Source of the DNA: Oscheius sp. JU75
Lineage: Eukaryota; Nematoda; Chromadorea; Rhabditida; Rhabditidae
Length of the DNA stretch: 64,000 nucleotides
Assembly: GCA_037178855.1 (NCBI GenBank)
Contig: JASJZC010000005.1
Span: 3,038,001 to 3,102,000 of the forward strand
Direction: 5' to 3'
The first letter of the stretch is position 1. Every line of letters begins with the position of its first letter. The notes beneath the pieces are model-generated. The model was not told where the DNA came from and did no database searches. It saw only the letters and a list, made by a program, of their open reading frames with translations. Position numbers and translations under genes: made by a program. Shown in pieces: positions 47,714 through 58,419 of the stretch.

Positions 47714-50700
47714 ATGAAAAATCTCGTGCTAGGACGTGTGGATTACAGTCAAAATTCCATTTTTGAAGCTGTAGATGCATTTGTGGAAGACGCTGCCGAA
47801 AATTTTGTCTGGTTGGCGAAAAGAGACCGTCTGTTGGCGGTTGACGGCAATGCTCAGGTCGGTTCATCATAAGGAATTAGGATCACATACAAGTGTTCAG
47901 ATTCTTCGCGAGTTCACCTGGGAATCTGAGCGCGGAGAGGCCGAAATCGTCGATCTGCAGCTCTTCTACGATTCCGGCGAGATTGGCGCCTGTCTGGCTG
48001 ACGGATCTATCGTCGTCGTCAACACAGAAACGAGCGATGTCAGTACTTTGCTTTCATAATTCGAAAAGATTTAGATCACAAAAAATGAGCTGGCTCCCAC
48101 TGTCACGGCTGCCGCCTGGAGTCCAGATCTGTCAACTTTGGCAGTCGCTGACGGCTATGCGATAACCTTCTTTAATAGATTCTTTGAAATGCTCAGCATG
48201 TGGTCAGTTATCACCATTTTGGTCCTATTCGACTCTGAAAAGTGTATATTTAAAAAGTGATCCAATCCAGACGTGAGTGTTTGGCGAAAGCTAGTAATGC
48301 GTTTGGGTCCGACTCTAGCTGATCGAAACTACAACTCGGTCTTTTATTTTCAGTGAGCTGGACACGGCAGAGCGAGGAAAAGATGAGCAAGTCACGGTCG
48401 GCTGGGGATCGAAAGAGACACAATTTCAAGGCAGTGTCGGAAAGTCAGCCCGAGAGAAGCCGGTCGAAATCAACAGAAAAGCCTATGAAGACGATTCCGG
48501 CAAGGATTATATCAAATGGAGAGCTGACGGACAAGTCGTGCTGGTATCTCACCGAGAGGAGAAATCCGGAGAACGAAACATTTTGGTACGTTTCTAGTTT
48601 TTTCTCGTCCAAAAACAAGCCCAGGTTTTTAACAAAGACGGAGAACTACTCTCCAGGCTAAAGAATACTGAGCCGCTGGAAGAGGGATTTGCTGTAAAAC
48701 CTATTGGGAATTACATTGTTACGACTACGCGAACAAATGGTACTTTTTCTAACTTTGTAATAACCAGCCTTCCACAGAAAACTCTCGTAAGATAATCTTC
48801 TTCGAGAGGAATGGAGAGAAACGACACGAATACGACGGTCTGTCCAGCAGAGATAGCCAAATTACTGCCATCGATTGGGATCTTGGAGGGACAGCCCTAA
48901 TGATTGTCTATCGGCAGGACGGATCTGATCGAGGTAGGGTTGAAGCCCATGTCCATTTTCCTCGTTTCTAGTCGAGCTGTGGACCGTTTCCAACTACGAC
49001 TGGAGCCTGAAATGGACTCATTACTTCAAGATACGGATCAGTAGCGCTAAATGGGACAGCGAGAAAGCCTTAACTCTTGCCGTTCTCCTCAATGATGGCA
49101 CTCTTCTGCATCTGCTCTTCAATCAGAGCTACAGTCTCATCGCATCCTCGATGTGTGTTGCCTCTTCCGGTATCCTCTTTTCATTTTATTTTGAAAAATT
49201 GGGAAGTTCAGAGGGTTTCCGGATCACGAATTTTGCCAGGGCTCTCATACCGCCGCCGATGTGCGAGTATAAACTGTCCTGTCGGAATCCACAGGCTTTT
49301 GCCTGTGACAGTGGTCGTCTCGTCGTCATTCATTCCGATTGGAGTATCTCCAGCTGTAGGTTTTTTTTTAGTATTTTAGTTATGGTTATTAGTTACCGAT
49401 GACCGACTATATGAGACCGCTACCCTGAAAATCAGTCCCTGTCCCAAATGGAAGATCATTTCCTCCCTCCAGCTCATCCAGAACGATCTCTATTTCGTGG
49501 CCAATGGCTCTCTGGCTGTTAGAATCGATCTTATGTCCGGAGAATGGTCTACCCTACCCAGGTATAAACTCTTTCCCCGATTTAATGAAATAAAAAGTGT
49601 CAGCATATCAACGGAATCAATTACTAATCTCTTCGAGGCCAGATCAAGTCTATTTGCATTCACCACCAGCGGCATATGTTACCAGTTTGGCGAGGATTGG
49701 CAAGACGTCTTTAGTCTCCCCGAATCCTCTTCGTACGACGTGAAAACTTCAGAGGTCAGTCATGGAAACGTGGTAGGAAATGTAGTAAGTTCCAGGACAA
49801 AATTCTCGCGTTGACCGCCTCAAACGAGCTGTTTCTTAATGGGAAATCTGTCGTGACGTCTGTCCGTTCCTTCCTCGTGACCGCCAATGTCTGTGTGTAC
49901 ATCACGCTACAAAATCAGATTCTCTTCGCCGACATCTCTAACGGATTTAAGTCGCTAGATAAAGGTAGATCTTGCTGTCTCTCCTTCTCCATGCTAGCGA
50001 TAACGAGATCTTTTCAAGGCATTTCTTAAAGGGTGATTCTTTTTCCAGTTTCCACAAGAAAACTAAATTTACTCGTTTCTAGTGCGATCGGTGGAGCTCG
50101 GAAGTGAGCTGGTCAACTGCGTACCTGAGAAAATGAGTCTAATCATGCAGATGCCTAGAGGGAATCTGGAGACGATTTATCCAAGAATGTAAGTGTATAT
50201 TTATTTATTCATGCTTTGTCATTACCACTGGCTCTCATAGACGAGAGGCTCAGTCTGCTCCTTAGGAGCAGGCAATTTATCGTAGCATACTACTTTCCAA
50301 ACTTGCCCGGTGTCGGATGGACATTTTTCATAAACTCCTTTTCGTCACGTTTCACGATACCTTCGGCTATGGTAGTCGGATAGCAACCAATCCCTATGAA
50401 GAAGTTCTTGCGAGGTTTCTTTTTTTTTTCAAAGCCGTGACACTTCTTTCCTGGAAAAAAAAGCGGCTCAGCTACTGAAGTTGCGTAAAACCTAAATAGG
50501 CCGAGAACGCTAGGTTTCTTCTTGCTCCCGGCCGTTGCTACTTGACTATTCCGTTCAAAATACGCGTTTTTATAGCAGAAACTTCATGAAAAAAATTCAG
50601 TTTCGTCGTTCAAAAGACGCGAAGTGTCATTGAGAAACTAGATTACGTCGAGGCTCTTCGCGTCATGAAAAAGCATCGTATCAACATGAATATTCTTGTC

Positions 50701-52719
50701 GATTACGATTATGAGGTACGTATTTTTCTTCAAAATATTGAGATCGTTTAGATTTTCACCAAAAACTGCAAACGTCTGTTTGAAGATGATTCGGCCGCGG
50801 ATCTCGTGGACCTTTTTGTTGCCAGTGTCAGCAATGAAATGAGCGAGTTTTGTGATGGCAAGGTCGCCGAGAACAAGGTTAGCTCTTTTTTTTTAAACTA
50901 TAAATGGTAAGTTCAGGTGGACAGAGTGTCGAAGCTTATAGAAAAGACTGTTTTGGAGCTGGAAGAAAGTCGTCGATTGAAGTTCTTCACAGTCCTGCTG
51001 TCTTCTCTTCTGAAACATTCACCTCCAGAAGTCGAAAAGGCCCTTCAGTACATCAAACAGCACACGGATAAGAGTAATTTACAATCGTTTTGTATGTTCA
51101 ATCTGTTTTAGTGAATCATGAAGATAGAGAACACTATTCGCGTCTCTGGCTCCATCACGTCGGCTTCTTTGTCCCGGAAAAGTCTATGTTCAACGCCGCT
51201 CTAGCAACTTACGATCTTCATCTCACCATCCAGGTAAGCTTGACCTCATTAAAGGCCTGATTTCATCCAGAATAGGTCGCAGAAACGTCGAATCGCGACC
51301 CGAAAGAGTATCTACCCGTACTGAATGAGCTGCGGAAAATAGAACCCGAGCAGTATAGAAAATATCGAATCCAGATGATTCGGGAAGACTGGCCGGCCGC
51401 TCTGAGAGAGTTGGCGGAGCTGCCGGATAAGATAGGTGAGGCTGTCGCTCTGCTGAAGGGTCGACAGCTCTATTCGCAGGCCTTGAGGATTTTCAAGGGA
51501 AAGGAACATTTCAAGGTTTACATTCCCTATACACGCCATCTTTCGTTAATTTTTAGGTAGTAGGCGAAGTTGTCGCCGGTTTTCTGGAAACGAAGGGGCA
51601 ATGGATTGAAGCCAGCTCGCTCTACGAGAAGATCGGCAGTCAGGAGAAAGTTCTGGAATGTCTTGAGATGTCCCGTAACGTGACAGCCTATCGAGAGGCA
51701 GCTGCTCGATTCAAATTCGCCGACGATGCTCTGACCACGAAATTCCGCAAAATGGCTATTCAGCTGGAAGGTGACGGAAAGTTTGAGCAGGCTTACCAAG
51801 CACTTCGATTTGCGGTAGGTTTAGCATACTCACAAAAACAACTAGCTGATTTCAGAAGGCTTCAGCACCCCAACTCGTCCAACTTCTAGTCAGATCCTGT
51901 CTGTGGACCGAAGCAGCAGAGTTAGCCAGAAATCAGACAGGCGCTAGGCAGCTCCTCGAAGCCGCTTGCCAGTCTCGAGCTGATTTTCAAATGTTAGAAA
52001 CAGAGAAAAGAATAGAATTACTCGCGAAATATGCGATGCGACTTGAAGTCGTTAGAAATATCAAGGAGCAGAAAATACTGAATTTGAAGGAGGGGCTCGA
52101 GTCGGGTCGCGATCTGGAGGTATTTTGGCTTTGTATCATACAAGAAAATTTTCGTAAAATAGGACATCGACGCGTTTTCTGAAGCCGGCTCCACAATCTC
52201 CTTGTTGAGTCGGAAGACAGGGAAGTCTGGTGTCAGTAGAGCCAGTACCACGGCGACGCAGAGGAAAAGAAAGCAGATTGAACGAAAGAAACAGTCGCTG
52301 AAAGAGGGCGGTGAATACGAGGATTCAGCCCTTCTCCTTTCCCTTCACGAACAGTATAAATGGATCGCGACGACGGCCGAGGAAGTCAAAAATCTTCTTC
52401 TCTGTATGATCGAATTGGATCTTTATGAGGAAGCCGCCAATCTCCAGAACATATTCGAGAAGATTTGTCAGCTGGCCAAGAACCGTCTTCCCCAGATATG
52501 GCCCACGAAAATCCAGCCGAAGCATCTTTGTGGACCTCTTCAACTGATCGTAAGCCATTTCTGTCTTCAATAATTACAAAACTTCTTTAGTACACGATCG
52601 ACGACGTATTCAGTTTCCCCGAAGACGGCGGTATGCCAAAATCTGTTGTTATCGAGCCGGAGATGACTGCTCCGCCTCTTGTTGACTCCTCAACTTGGCA
52701 GCTAGTCTGTCTACAGTGA
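47714..52719 (+). CDS. ELP1: Elongator complex protein 1 (ELP1/IKAP)
   Basis: ELP1 is the scaffold of Elongator, which builds mcm5/ncm5 modifications on wobble uridine of tRNAs. The start MKNLVLGRVDYSQNSIFEAV resembles the family's M-x-N-L. The first propeller contains TVTAAAWSPDLSTLAVAD and VTVGWGSKETQFQGSVGKSA, an almost diagnostic ELP1 motif. IKWRADGQVVLVSHREE and VELWTVSNYDWSLKWTHYFK follow. The second half has NLETIYPR, then a helical region (LRVMKKHRINMNILVDYDYE), and TPR-like helices to MIRLYEEAANLQNIFEKI. It closes with the conserved end near LQLIYTIDDVFSFPED. ATG 47714 follows TTTCCAG; TGA is at 52717. One intron (about 50190-50600) is unusually long and carries an antisense coding-like fragment. 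A few exon joins were not resolved. Confidence 0.93.
50222..50451 (-). pseudogene. Antisense coding-like fragment inside an ELP1 intron
   Basis: On the minus strand, after a TTTTTTTCCAG acceptor-like site at about 50452, a frame reads KCHGFEKKKKPRKNFFIGIG and continues CYPTTIAEGIVKRDEKE. It is then followed, one base out of frame, by YEKCPSDTGQVWKVVCYD and KLPAPKEQTEPLVYESQW, ending in TAA at 50222. The two parts read like one cysteine-containing secreted-type domain split by a frameshift, or by a GT-AG segment of only 23 bases (GTATCG...AAAAG). No start exon was identified. I do not recognise the family. A decayed or transposed gene fragment is most likely, but a nested gene is possible. Confidence 0.4.
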
Positions 52720-53079
52720 TCGTGTTGTTCATTTTTTGTTGATTTTCCTACCAGTTTATAAAGTTTACATTTTGGCCAATTGTCGAAAAAAAGCCTCACA
52801 ATGAGAAGTGAGGATAGCGACCCACTGTCAAAAATAGGGATTTACTAATAACGGCCTTCTTCATAATAAAAAATCTTCTTAAAAAGGTTGTGAGCTACAA
52901 ATAAATATGTGTGAGTAACGGAAGGATCACAGTCGGGATCACGCGCTAAACTCAACTCGTGCACAAAAAACTTTGGATACAATAATCAAAGACATAAGGG
53001 AGCCGTCTGAAACTTGCACAATTGACCAGAAAAAACTAAGACGGATATGAGGGGGCAAGATGGGGAATCTAACCGGTTC
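52720..53079. other. Convergent 3' region, ELP1 and SEC24
   Basis: This holds the 3' UTRs of two convergent genes. AATAAAAAAT and AATAAATATG signals are visible near 52865 and 52900. No gene is seen. Confidence 0.5.
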
Positions 53080-56000
53080 TTATTGGGACATTTCTCGCTT
53101 CAGATGCTGTAGGAATTCGACGAAAGAATGCGAAGACTCTGTTCGGTCTTCTACCAGACGGCGGATGAACACTTCTCGAAGTGGCGAGTCTTCTTTGAGA
53201 ATGATCACGGGTCCCAGGTAGAACTTGAGGGTTGTAATATGTTTCAGGAAAGCCTGTACTTTCTCGGAAGTCGGGTTACTTCTGGCCTCCAAACTGCTCT
53301 GAATTAGAACATTTACAAGTGAAGAGAAAGGAAAAGAAACCTTCTCGACGTCCTGGTAAGAACAGCCAAATACTTCGGTCAAGAAATTGGAATCGGTGCC
53401 CGAGGAGACGTAGACGTAAAGAGCTGTACCGGCCTCCATAATGTAGACTCCGTCTCGATGAACGTGCTCGAAGGACAGAGGCAGTGGCTGTGGGTATTCT
53501 CCCTCGGGCATTTTGGCGATTTCGTTGATTCTGTAGAGATTCGGGTGCAGATCGGAAACTATCTGTTCCAGAGGCGAGAATCTCAACATCAGCATAGAGG
53601 CGACTCTTTCATCCAACTTTATGCTTCGTGCTCCAGCACACAGCGAGGTCTAAAATTAATATTCCAACCGAAAAACAGATATAAAAGTACGTGTTTGAGC
53701 ATAGCCAGTGCGAAGAGAGGGAAATGACGAAGATGACCACTCATAGGAACGGGCATCATTCCTCGACCACTGCCAATTGCCTTCTTGTAGGCTCCTAGCG
53801 AGTCAACGACAGCATTGACAACAGCTTCCCGCGAGTCTGACAAAGGAGATCCGGACATCGATCTCTCCACACCTGAATTCACATTTTCATGCTATTAGAA
53901 AGAAAGAATAAATACCAATTTTGCAGAGGAGCGAGGCGGACGCCTTTAGATCGAACGAGTTGTAAATGTCGTTGAGATCGGAAGTAGTCGGAATACACAT
54001 TGTATGTACCCGAATTCGACGATCTCCCTTGCTCGAAGTGTAGAGCAAAGCGGCTTGGAAAACGACATTTGTACCAAGCTTCTCTTCCATGTTGACTTGG
54101 ACAGCCAGAGCAGAATCAGGATTGATGTTGGCACAGGCAAGCAGATCCGTCGATCGAACGAAGAAGTTTCCGTAGAAGGCAGACAGGGCTAGCCCACGGG
54201 AGCAGCGAATTCGCAATACTGCCTCGAAGCCAATCTTCCGAGTGAGATATCGCGTGAAGATCTTCTCGAACCGCTTCACTTGGATCATGTCGAAGCACTG
54301 GTAGTTAGGGAAATGGTAGACACATCCTGTCGAGAACTTGGCAATTTCGGCTAAACAAATTTGAAGTAAATGAAACAAAAAGAAAGGTACAGATTGAGGC
54401 GATGTCGGCATACTGGGTGTTGAGCATGAAGAGATCCAGCGCGATTTGCTGACCCGTACATTCCAAAGCCAGACGTTTGTAGAAGTCTGTAGCCGGACCG
54501 AGATTCTGAACTTCTTGACCTGCTCGCTGGTTCGGATCTTCACGAGATTTCAAGGCACCAGGACCGAGAGTCGGCAGCGTACATTGGAAGACCGTTACTC
54601 TTCCTCCAACATCGAACTGAATAGATTCTTTGAAATGCTTCGAAACCACAAACAATGAGCTCTTTGACTGCCGTAAGAGCAGAACCAAGACAATTGGCTG
54701 ACGACGTCGGCTTGTCGAAAATCTGCGGCAATTCCTTCACGAACGATCGGATCGCATCCTTCTGCTTCTTCAAACTCACCAGAAGACCCGAGTTTGTCGG
54801 CAGGTAGATGTCTAAAATTTGTTCTCATACGAACATAAACAAAACGAACCGTCTATGTCATCGACGACGAGTTCTCTCGGCGGCGCATTGTCCTCGAATT
54901 GGAAGAAATGGACATAAGCGTCGACGGCGACGAAGCACACCAAGGCTCGATCATCTCCCGGCAACTGGTCGAGATTGATCAGAATCTGCTCCGTGAAGGC
55001 GTAGAGATAGCCGGATTCGATTGCTGCCGCACTGACGTCGAGGATGAAAACATAGACCGCGGGCTGGGGAGGACGGAGCTGTAAATCATATAGTTTTATT
55101 ATTTTCTCAAAAAATTGGGATATAGCAAGAGAGAAAGCGGAAAAGGACAAAGGAACCAGAGGGATATCTACCTCGGGCTGTTTGTTTACAATACGAACAG
55201 GCTAAAATGAATTCGTAGAGGGGGAAATTGTGAAATTACCATGTATTCCGAGGGAGCAATGAATTCGACCGTGGCATGTTTGATCTCAGGTCGAGCAGCC
55301 GGATCGCCAAATGATTTTGTGGCGGGATCCCAGCAGAAATCATCTGATACTGAAATGCTGATACTGATGGTAGACATGTGAAATATTACGGTCGTTTTGT
55401 CGATTGCAGAGGTTGCACTTCCAATGGCGAGAATCCGGGAAGATTACGAACGGATTGATATAGGTACGGCAGTATCGACAGCGGACGATCGTCGACGTTT
55501 GAATGATGTTGAGGTTCTGAGAAGTTACTTGTTTGCTGGAAGGAATAAACAAGTACCTTCATGTCGCGGAAGGGATGGAGAGTCAATCCAAACGGCAGCC
55601 GACTCTTCTTCAAAAGCTCCTCATTGCAGGGTATAGCATTCATTGTGCAACGGAATATGTTAGGATCGACTCTCGCTTGATTATTTGCCATGTTCTGCGT
55701 GAGTCTGATAGGAACATCGGCAAGTGCTCCTCCAGGATTTTTAAAGTTCATCAAGTCTACGATATCGGAAAGTTGGCCGTAGCCACTCGGCTGATACTGC
55801 CCCGAAATGTTCTGAACTTATAGTGTTTTAGGGAGGAAAAGGAGTCTTACAATTTGGCCCATGTTTTGTTGAAGAGAGTTCATTCCAGAATAGCCGCCAT
55901 AGTTCGGAGCAGCAGGCTGTTGTCCATAGGCCGGCTGCTGTTGATGTGCTGATGGAACAGGCTGCTGTTGTTGCGGAGCATATGCTGCTGGTACTGCCTG

Positions 56001-56370
56001 CCGTTGCTTTTGGTACTGTTCGTATATTGGCGATGGAAAAAATGAAGGAGCAGGAAAACTGGGCGGCCGAGACTGTGGCGAGGGATTGTACATGGCTGGA
56101 GGGACAGGCAGTGAGTTTCCGTTTATCTAAAAACAAGTGTTTCAACTGACAATGTTCTCTTTATGGTTTTCCATCGAAAGAAGCTCATACCATTTGACCC
56201 ATGCGTTGCTCAGTTGAGTTCATTCCAGAATATCCTCCATAGTTCGGCGCAGCTTGCTGTTGCCCAAATGCTGGCGAAGGAAAAGATGGAGGAGCAGGAA
56301 AACTGGGTGGCCTGGGATGTGAAGACGGATTGTACAATCCGGGTGGAGCTGGTAATGGGTTTCCGTTCAT
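53080..56370 (-). CDS. COPII coat protein SEC24A/B type, left copy
   Basis: SEC24 is the cargo-binding COPII subunit at ER exit sites. Order: Pro/Gln-rich N-terminus; zinc finger VRCRYCRTYINPFVIFPDSR with CNLCNRQND; trunk from RPPQPAVYVFILDVSAAAIE; then ALKSREDPNQRAGQEVQ and LGPATDFYKRLALECTGQQI. The beta and helical part has RYLTRKIGFEAVLRIRCSRG, GNFFVRSTDLLACANINPDS and LYTSSKGDRRIRVHTMC. The gelsolin-like end includes HPNLYRINEIAKMP and FIRRLVEDRTESSHSFVEFL, with TAA at 53080. Trunk motifs place it with SEC24A/B rather than C/D. From 54506 to 55982 it is the reverse complement of the right copy. Upstream of 55982 it differs: two similar N-terminal exons (55860-56110 and 56210-56370) occur in tandem, and the long start exon of the right copy is absent. 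The ATG at 56370 follows CTTTCAG and may be an internal exon start. Confidence 0.88.
54506..55982. repeat. Inverted duplication, left arm
   Basis: This arm is the reverse complement of 62524-64000. Coordinates pair so that left plus right equals 118506 throughout, meaning no indels. Every frame and intron I compared was identical. The inner end is sharp, inside an exon, at 55982/62524. The outer end is not seen because the right arm is cut by the window edge. Confidence 0.95.
56210..56370 (-). repeat. Tandem exon duplication in the left SEC24 copy
   Basis: This exon (NGNPLPAPPGLYNPSSHPRP...PNYGGYSGMNS) and the next one downstream at about 55860-56110 (NGNSLPVPPAMYNPSPQSRP...PNYGGYSGMNS) are diverged copies of one unit. 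Both start with NGN-x-L-P-x-PP and end with the same YGGYSGMNS block and a QxMGQ junction. The unit is also related to the MNGNQVQAPPGLYN exon of the right copy. Confidence 0.8.
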
Positions 56371-57215
56371 CTGAAAGTGCTGATATTTCCATATATGTTT
56401 TTTTGGGGGAAATATGAGACATGTCGTGTACAAATCTTGAGCTATTTCATCCGACAGCAATTGAGACTCAGGTACTTACAAAGGGCTCAATCTCGTCATT
56501 AGCGTCCAAAATGTATCGAAGCAGCGACCAGAAGATGATAAAGTTATTTTATCCTTGGCTGGGTATCCAACTTGAGCGTGCTAAACTGCTTTAGGCGGCA
56601 ATTCTAACCAAACTTTCCACATGATTTCTGTTTTCCATCGCTCGTATCAACTTTTCTGTTGCAGTTTACAACCCATCAACAGTCTGAAACTTCATTCTGT
56701 TACGTTCTCCGCGAGCAGAAGTCAATTGGCGGCGGTAATGACGTTGATGAACGGTAAAAGATCAAAATTTGCGGGTCAAACAAAATCATACCAGGGAAGC
56801 AACTTCCTTTGTGAGAAAGAATCTCTTTCATAACCTAGTCGAATATGTACATGCTAGGCCTGAGCAACACTTGCTTTACCGTATTCGTAACTTCACTATT
56901 GTTTCTCCCAAATAGTCCGAATCTGGCTGTTGTTGTCGATTTGACCGAAGTGGCCTGTTGACTTTGATCCTATCACGAGTCTAGTGTAATGCGTGTACCG
57001 ATTTATACCACATTTGCTTACAAACATAATAAAACAAGTAAGTTCGTGCTTCTCATACAACGACGTCGTAATATGAAACTTTCATCCGAATTCGGATCTT
57101 GTGACCCTTTGAACCTGCTAACAGTCTTCAATCAGGTTCGACCTTGGAAAGAATTGAGCGAATGACCAATGTGTTTTGGCTATAAAAGGGTCGACTATCA
57201 CATCAGACAAGAGAA
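56371..57215. other. Upstream flank of left SEC24 and of the glycine-rich gene
   Basis: No gene is supported. If the left SEC24 has an upstream exon, it may lie near 56480-56560, where GTAAGT follows GAGCCCTTT on the minus strand, but that stretch has no clear coding frame. A TATAAAAG box at 57180 belongs to the next gene. Confidence 0.4.
57180..57187 (+). promoter_or_regulatory. TATA box of the glycine-rich gene
   Basis: The string TATAAAAG lies 36 bases upstream of the ATG at 57216. It is the clearest canonical TATA element in the window, consistent with a strongly or inducibly transcribed secreted-peptide gene with a very short leader. Confidence 0.6.
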
Positions 57216-57877
57216 ATGATTACGCGACTACTCCTTTGTTTAGTTTGCTTCTGTGCTTCTGTCATAATCGCCCAATGTGAGTCAATTTCATTCATCTTTC
57301 AAGCAACTTGCACTTGCAGGGGGCTGGGGTCCACCCTGGGGATTCAATCCCTGGCATCGTCATCATCATCATTGGGGAGGACCCGGAGGAGGTGGATGGG
57401 GTGGACAAGGAGGCTGGGGAGGTAGGATTTTTCGATTCTGCCTGTAGTCATCATTCAGGTAATGGTGGTCAAGGAAGGGGCGGTGGACAAGGAGGCTGGG
57501 GAGGTGGTCAAGGAAGAGGCGGTGGTCAAGGAGGCTGGGGAGGTTAGTTATTTTTATTCTTTCTCAAAACATTTCAGACAACGGAGGTGGTCAAGGAGGC
57601 TGGGGCGGAAATCAAGGCGGCGGCGGATGGGGAGGTACGTTGCTCTACAAAACCTGTACATATATTTCGATTTTAGGTGGAGGAAACGGCGGCGGAGGAG
57701 GAGGAAGAGGCGGTTTGTTCGTCTGCGAAACAGAATACATAATTTTTTTTTAGGAAACGGTGGAGGAGGTGGTCGTGGCGGTGGAGGCGGACGCCGAGGT
57801 GCGTTTCAGAAAGAGGGAACTAGAATTTATTTTCAGGAGGCGGTGGAGGAGATGGTGGTAACTGGGGAGGAAAGTGA
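57216..57877 (+). CDS. Secreted glycine/tryptophan-rich repeat protein
   Basis: Exon 1 encodes a signal peptide (MITRLLLCLVCFCASVIIAQ). Six further exons follow, each bounded by short introns in the same phase (phase 1). They encode Gly-rich modules: a first with WGPPWGFNPWHRHHHHWGG, then GGQGRGGGQGGWGG-type repeats, then almost pure Gly/Asn/Arg modules. The C-terminus is GGDGGNWGGK, with TGA at 57875 and an AATAAAG signal 20 bases on. The composition resembles nematode GGWG/YGGWG-type antimicrobial or cuticular peptides, but the family is inferred from composition only. Because all introns share a phase, exons can be gained or lost without changing the frame. The gene lies between the arms of the inverted SEC24 duplication. 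Confidence 0.8.
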
Positions 57878-58419
57878 AGAAGCAGTGATTGATGTAAATA
57901 AAGACCTTGGCTTACTTTTTATTCTTATTTCCGGAATGTCCCCGGTAGAACATGAATTTTAAAAATCATCCGAAAGGACGCTTACAAACTGAGAACGACT
58001 TACTTAGAATACTGAGCTACGAGAGATGTAAAGAAGACGACAATAAAACACTTCTACAAAAGGTGGAGATACTAGCAAATATATTAAATGGATGGGGGAG
58101 AGAAAAAGATATACAGCAGGGTGGTTGCCACGCGTTCCCAAAATGCACAAGTATGCACCCATGTATATACAGAGCGATAGTGAGGTAGTGGCTGACACAC
58201 GTGTCCCAGACGACAGGAAAGAGCACCAGCAGAGATACGCGGTGGACACAGTGCACATCGTTAATTCGCACGGGTATCACAGAGAATGCACTACCCAATA
58301 CATGAAAAGGAAGAGAGATTCGAAAAAGAAGGGAAGAGAGATGCCACACCGAACCAGTAAACAGAGTGGAAACTAACCAGCTAAGCTCTAGGAAAGGGAA
58401 ATAGATCAGTTTCAAAATT
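57878..58419. other. Convergent 3' region of the glycine-rich gene and CCR4
   Basis: This interval holds 3' UTR sequence of two convergent genes. Long open frames on the minus strand across it (to 58679) have no domain and run through the CCR4 last exons in another frame. No gene is called. Confidence 0.45.
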
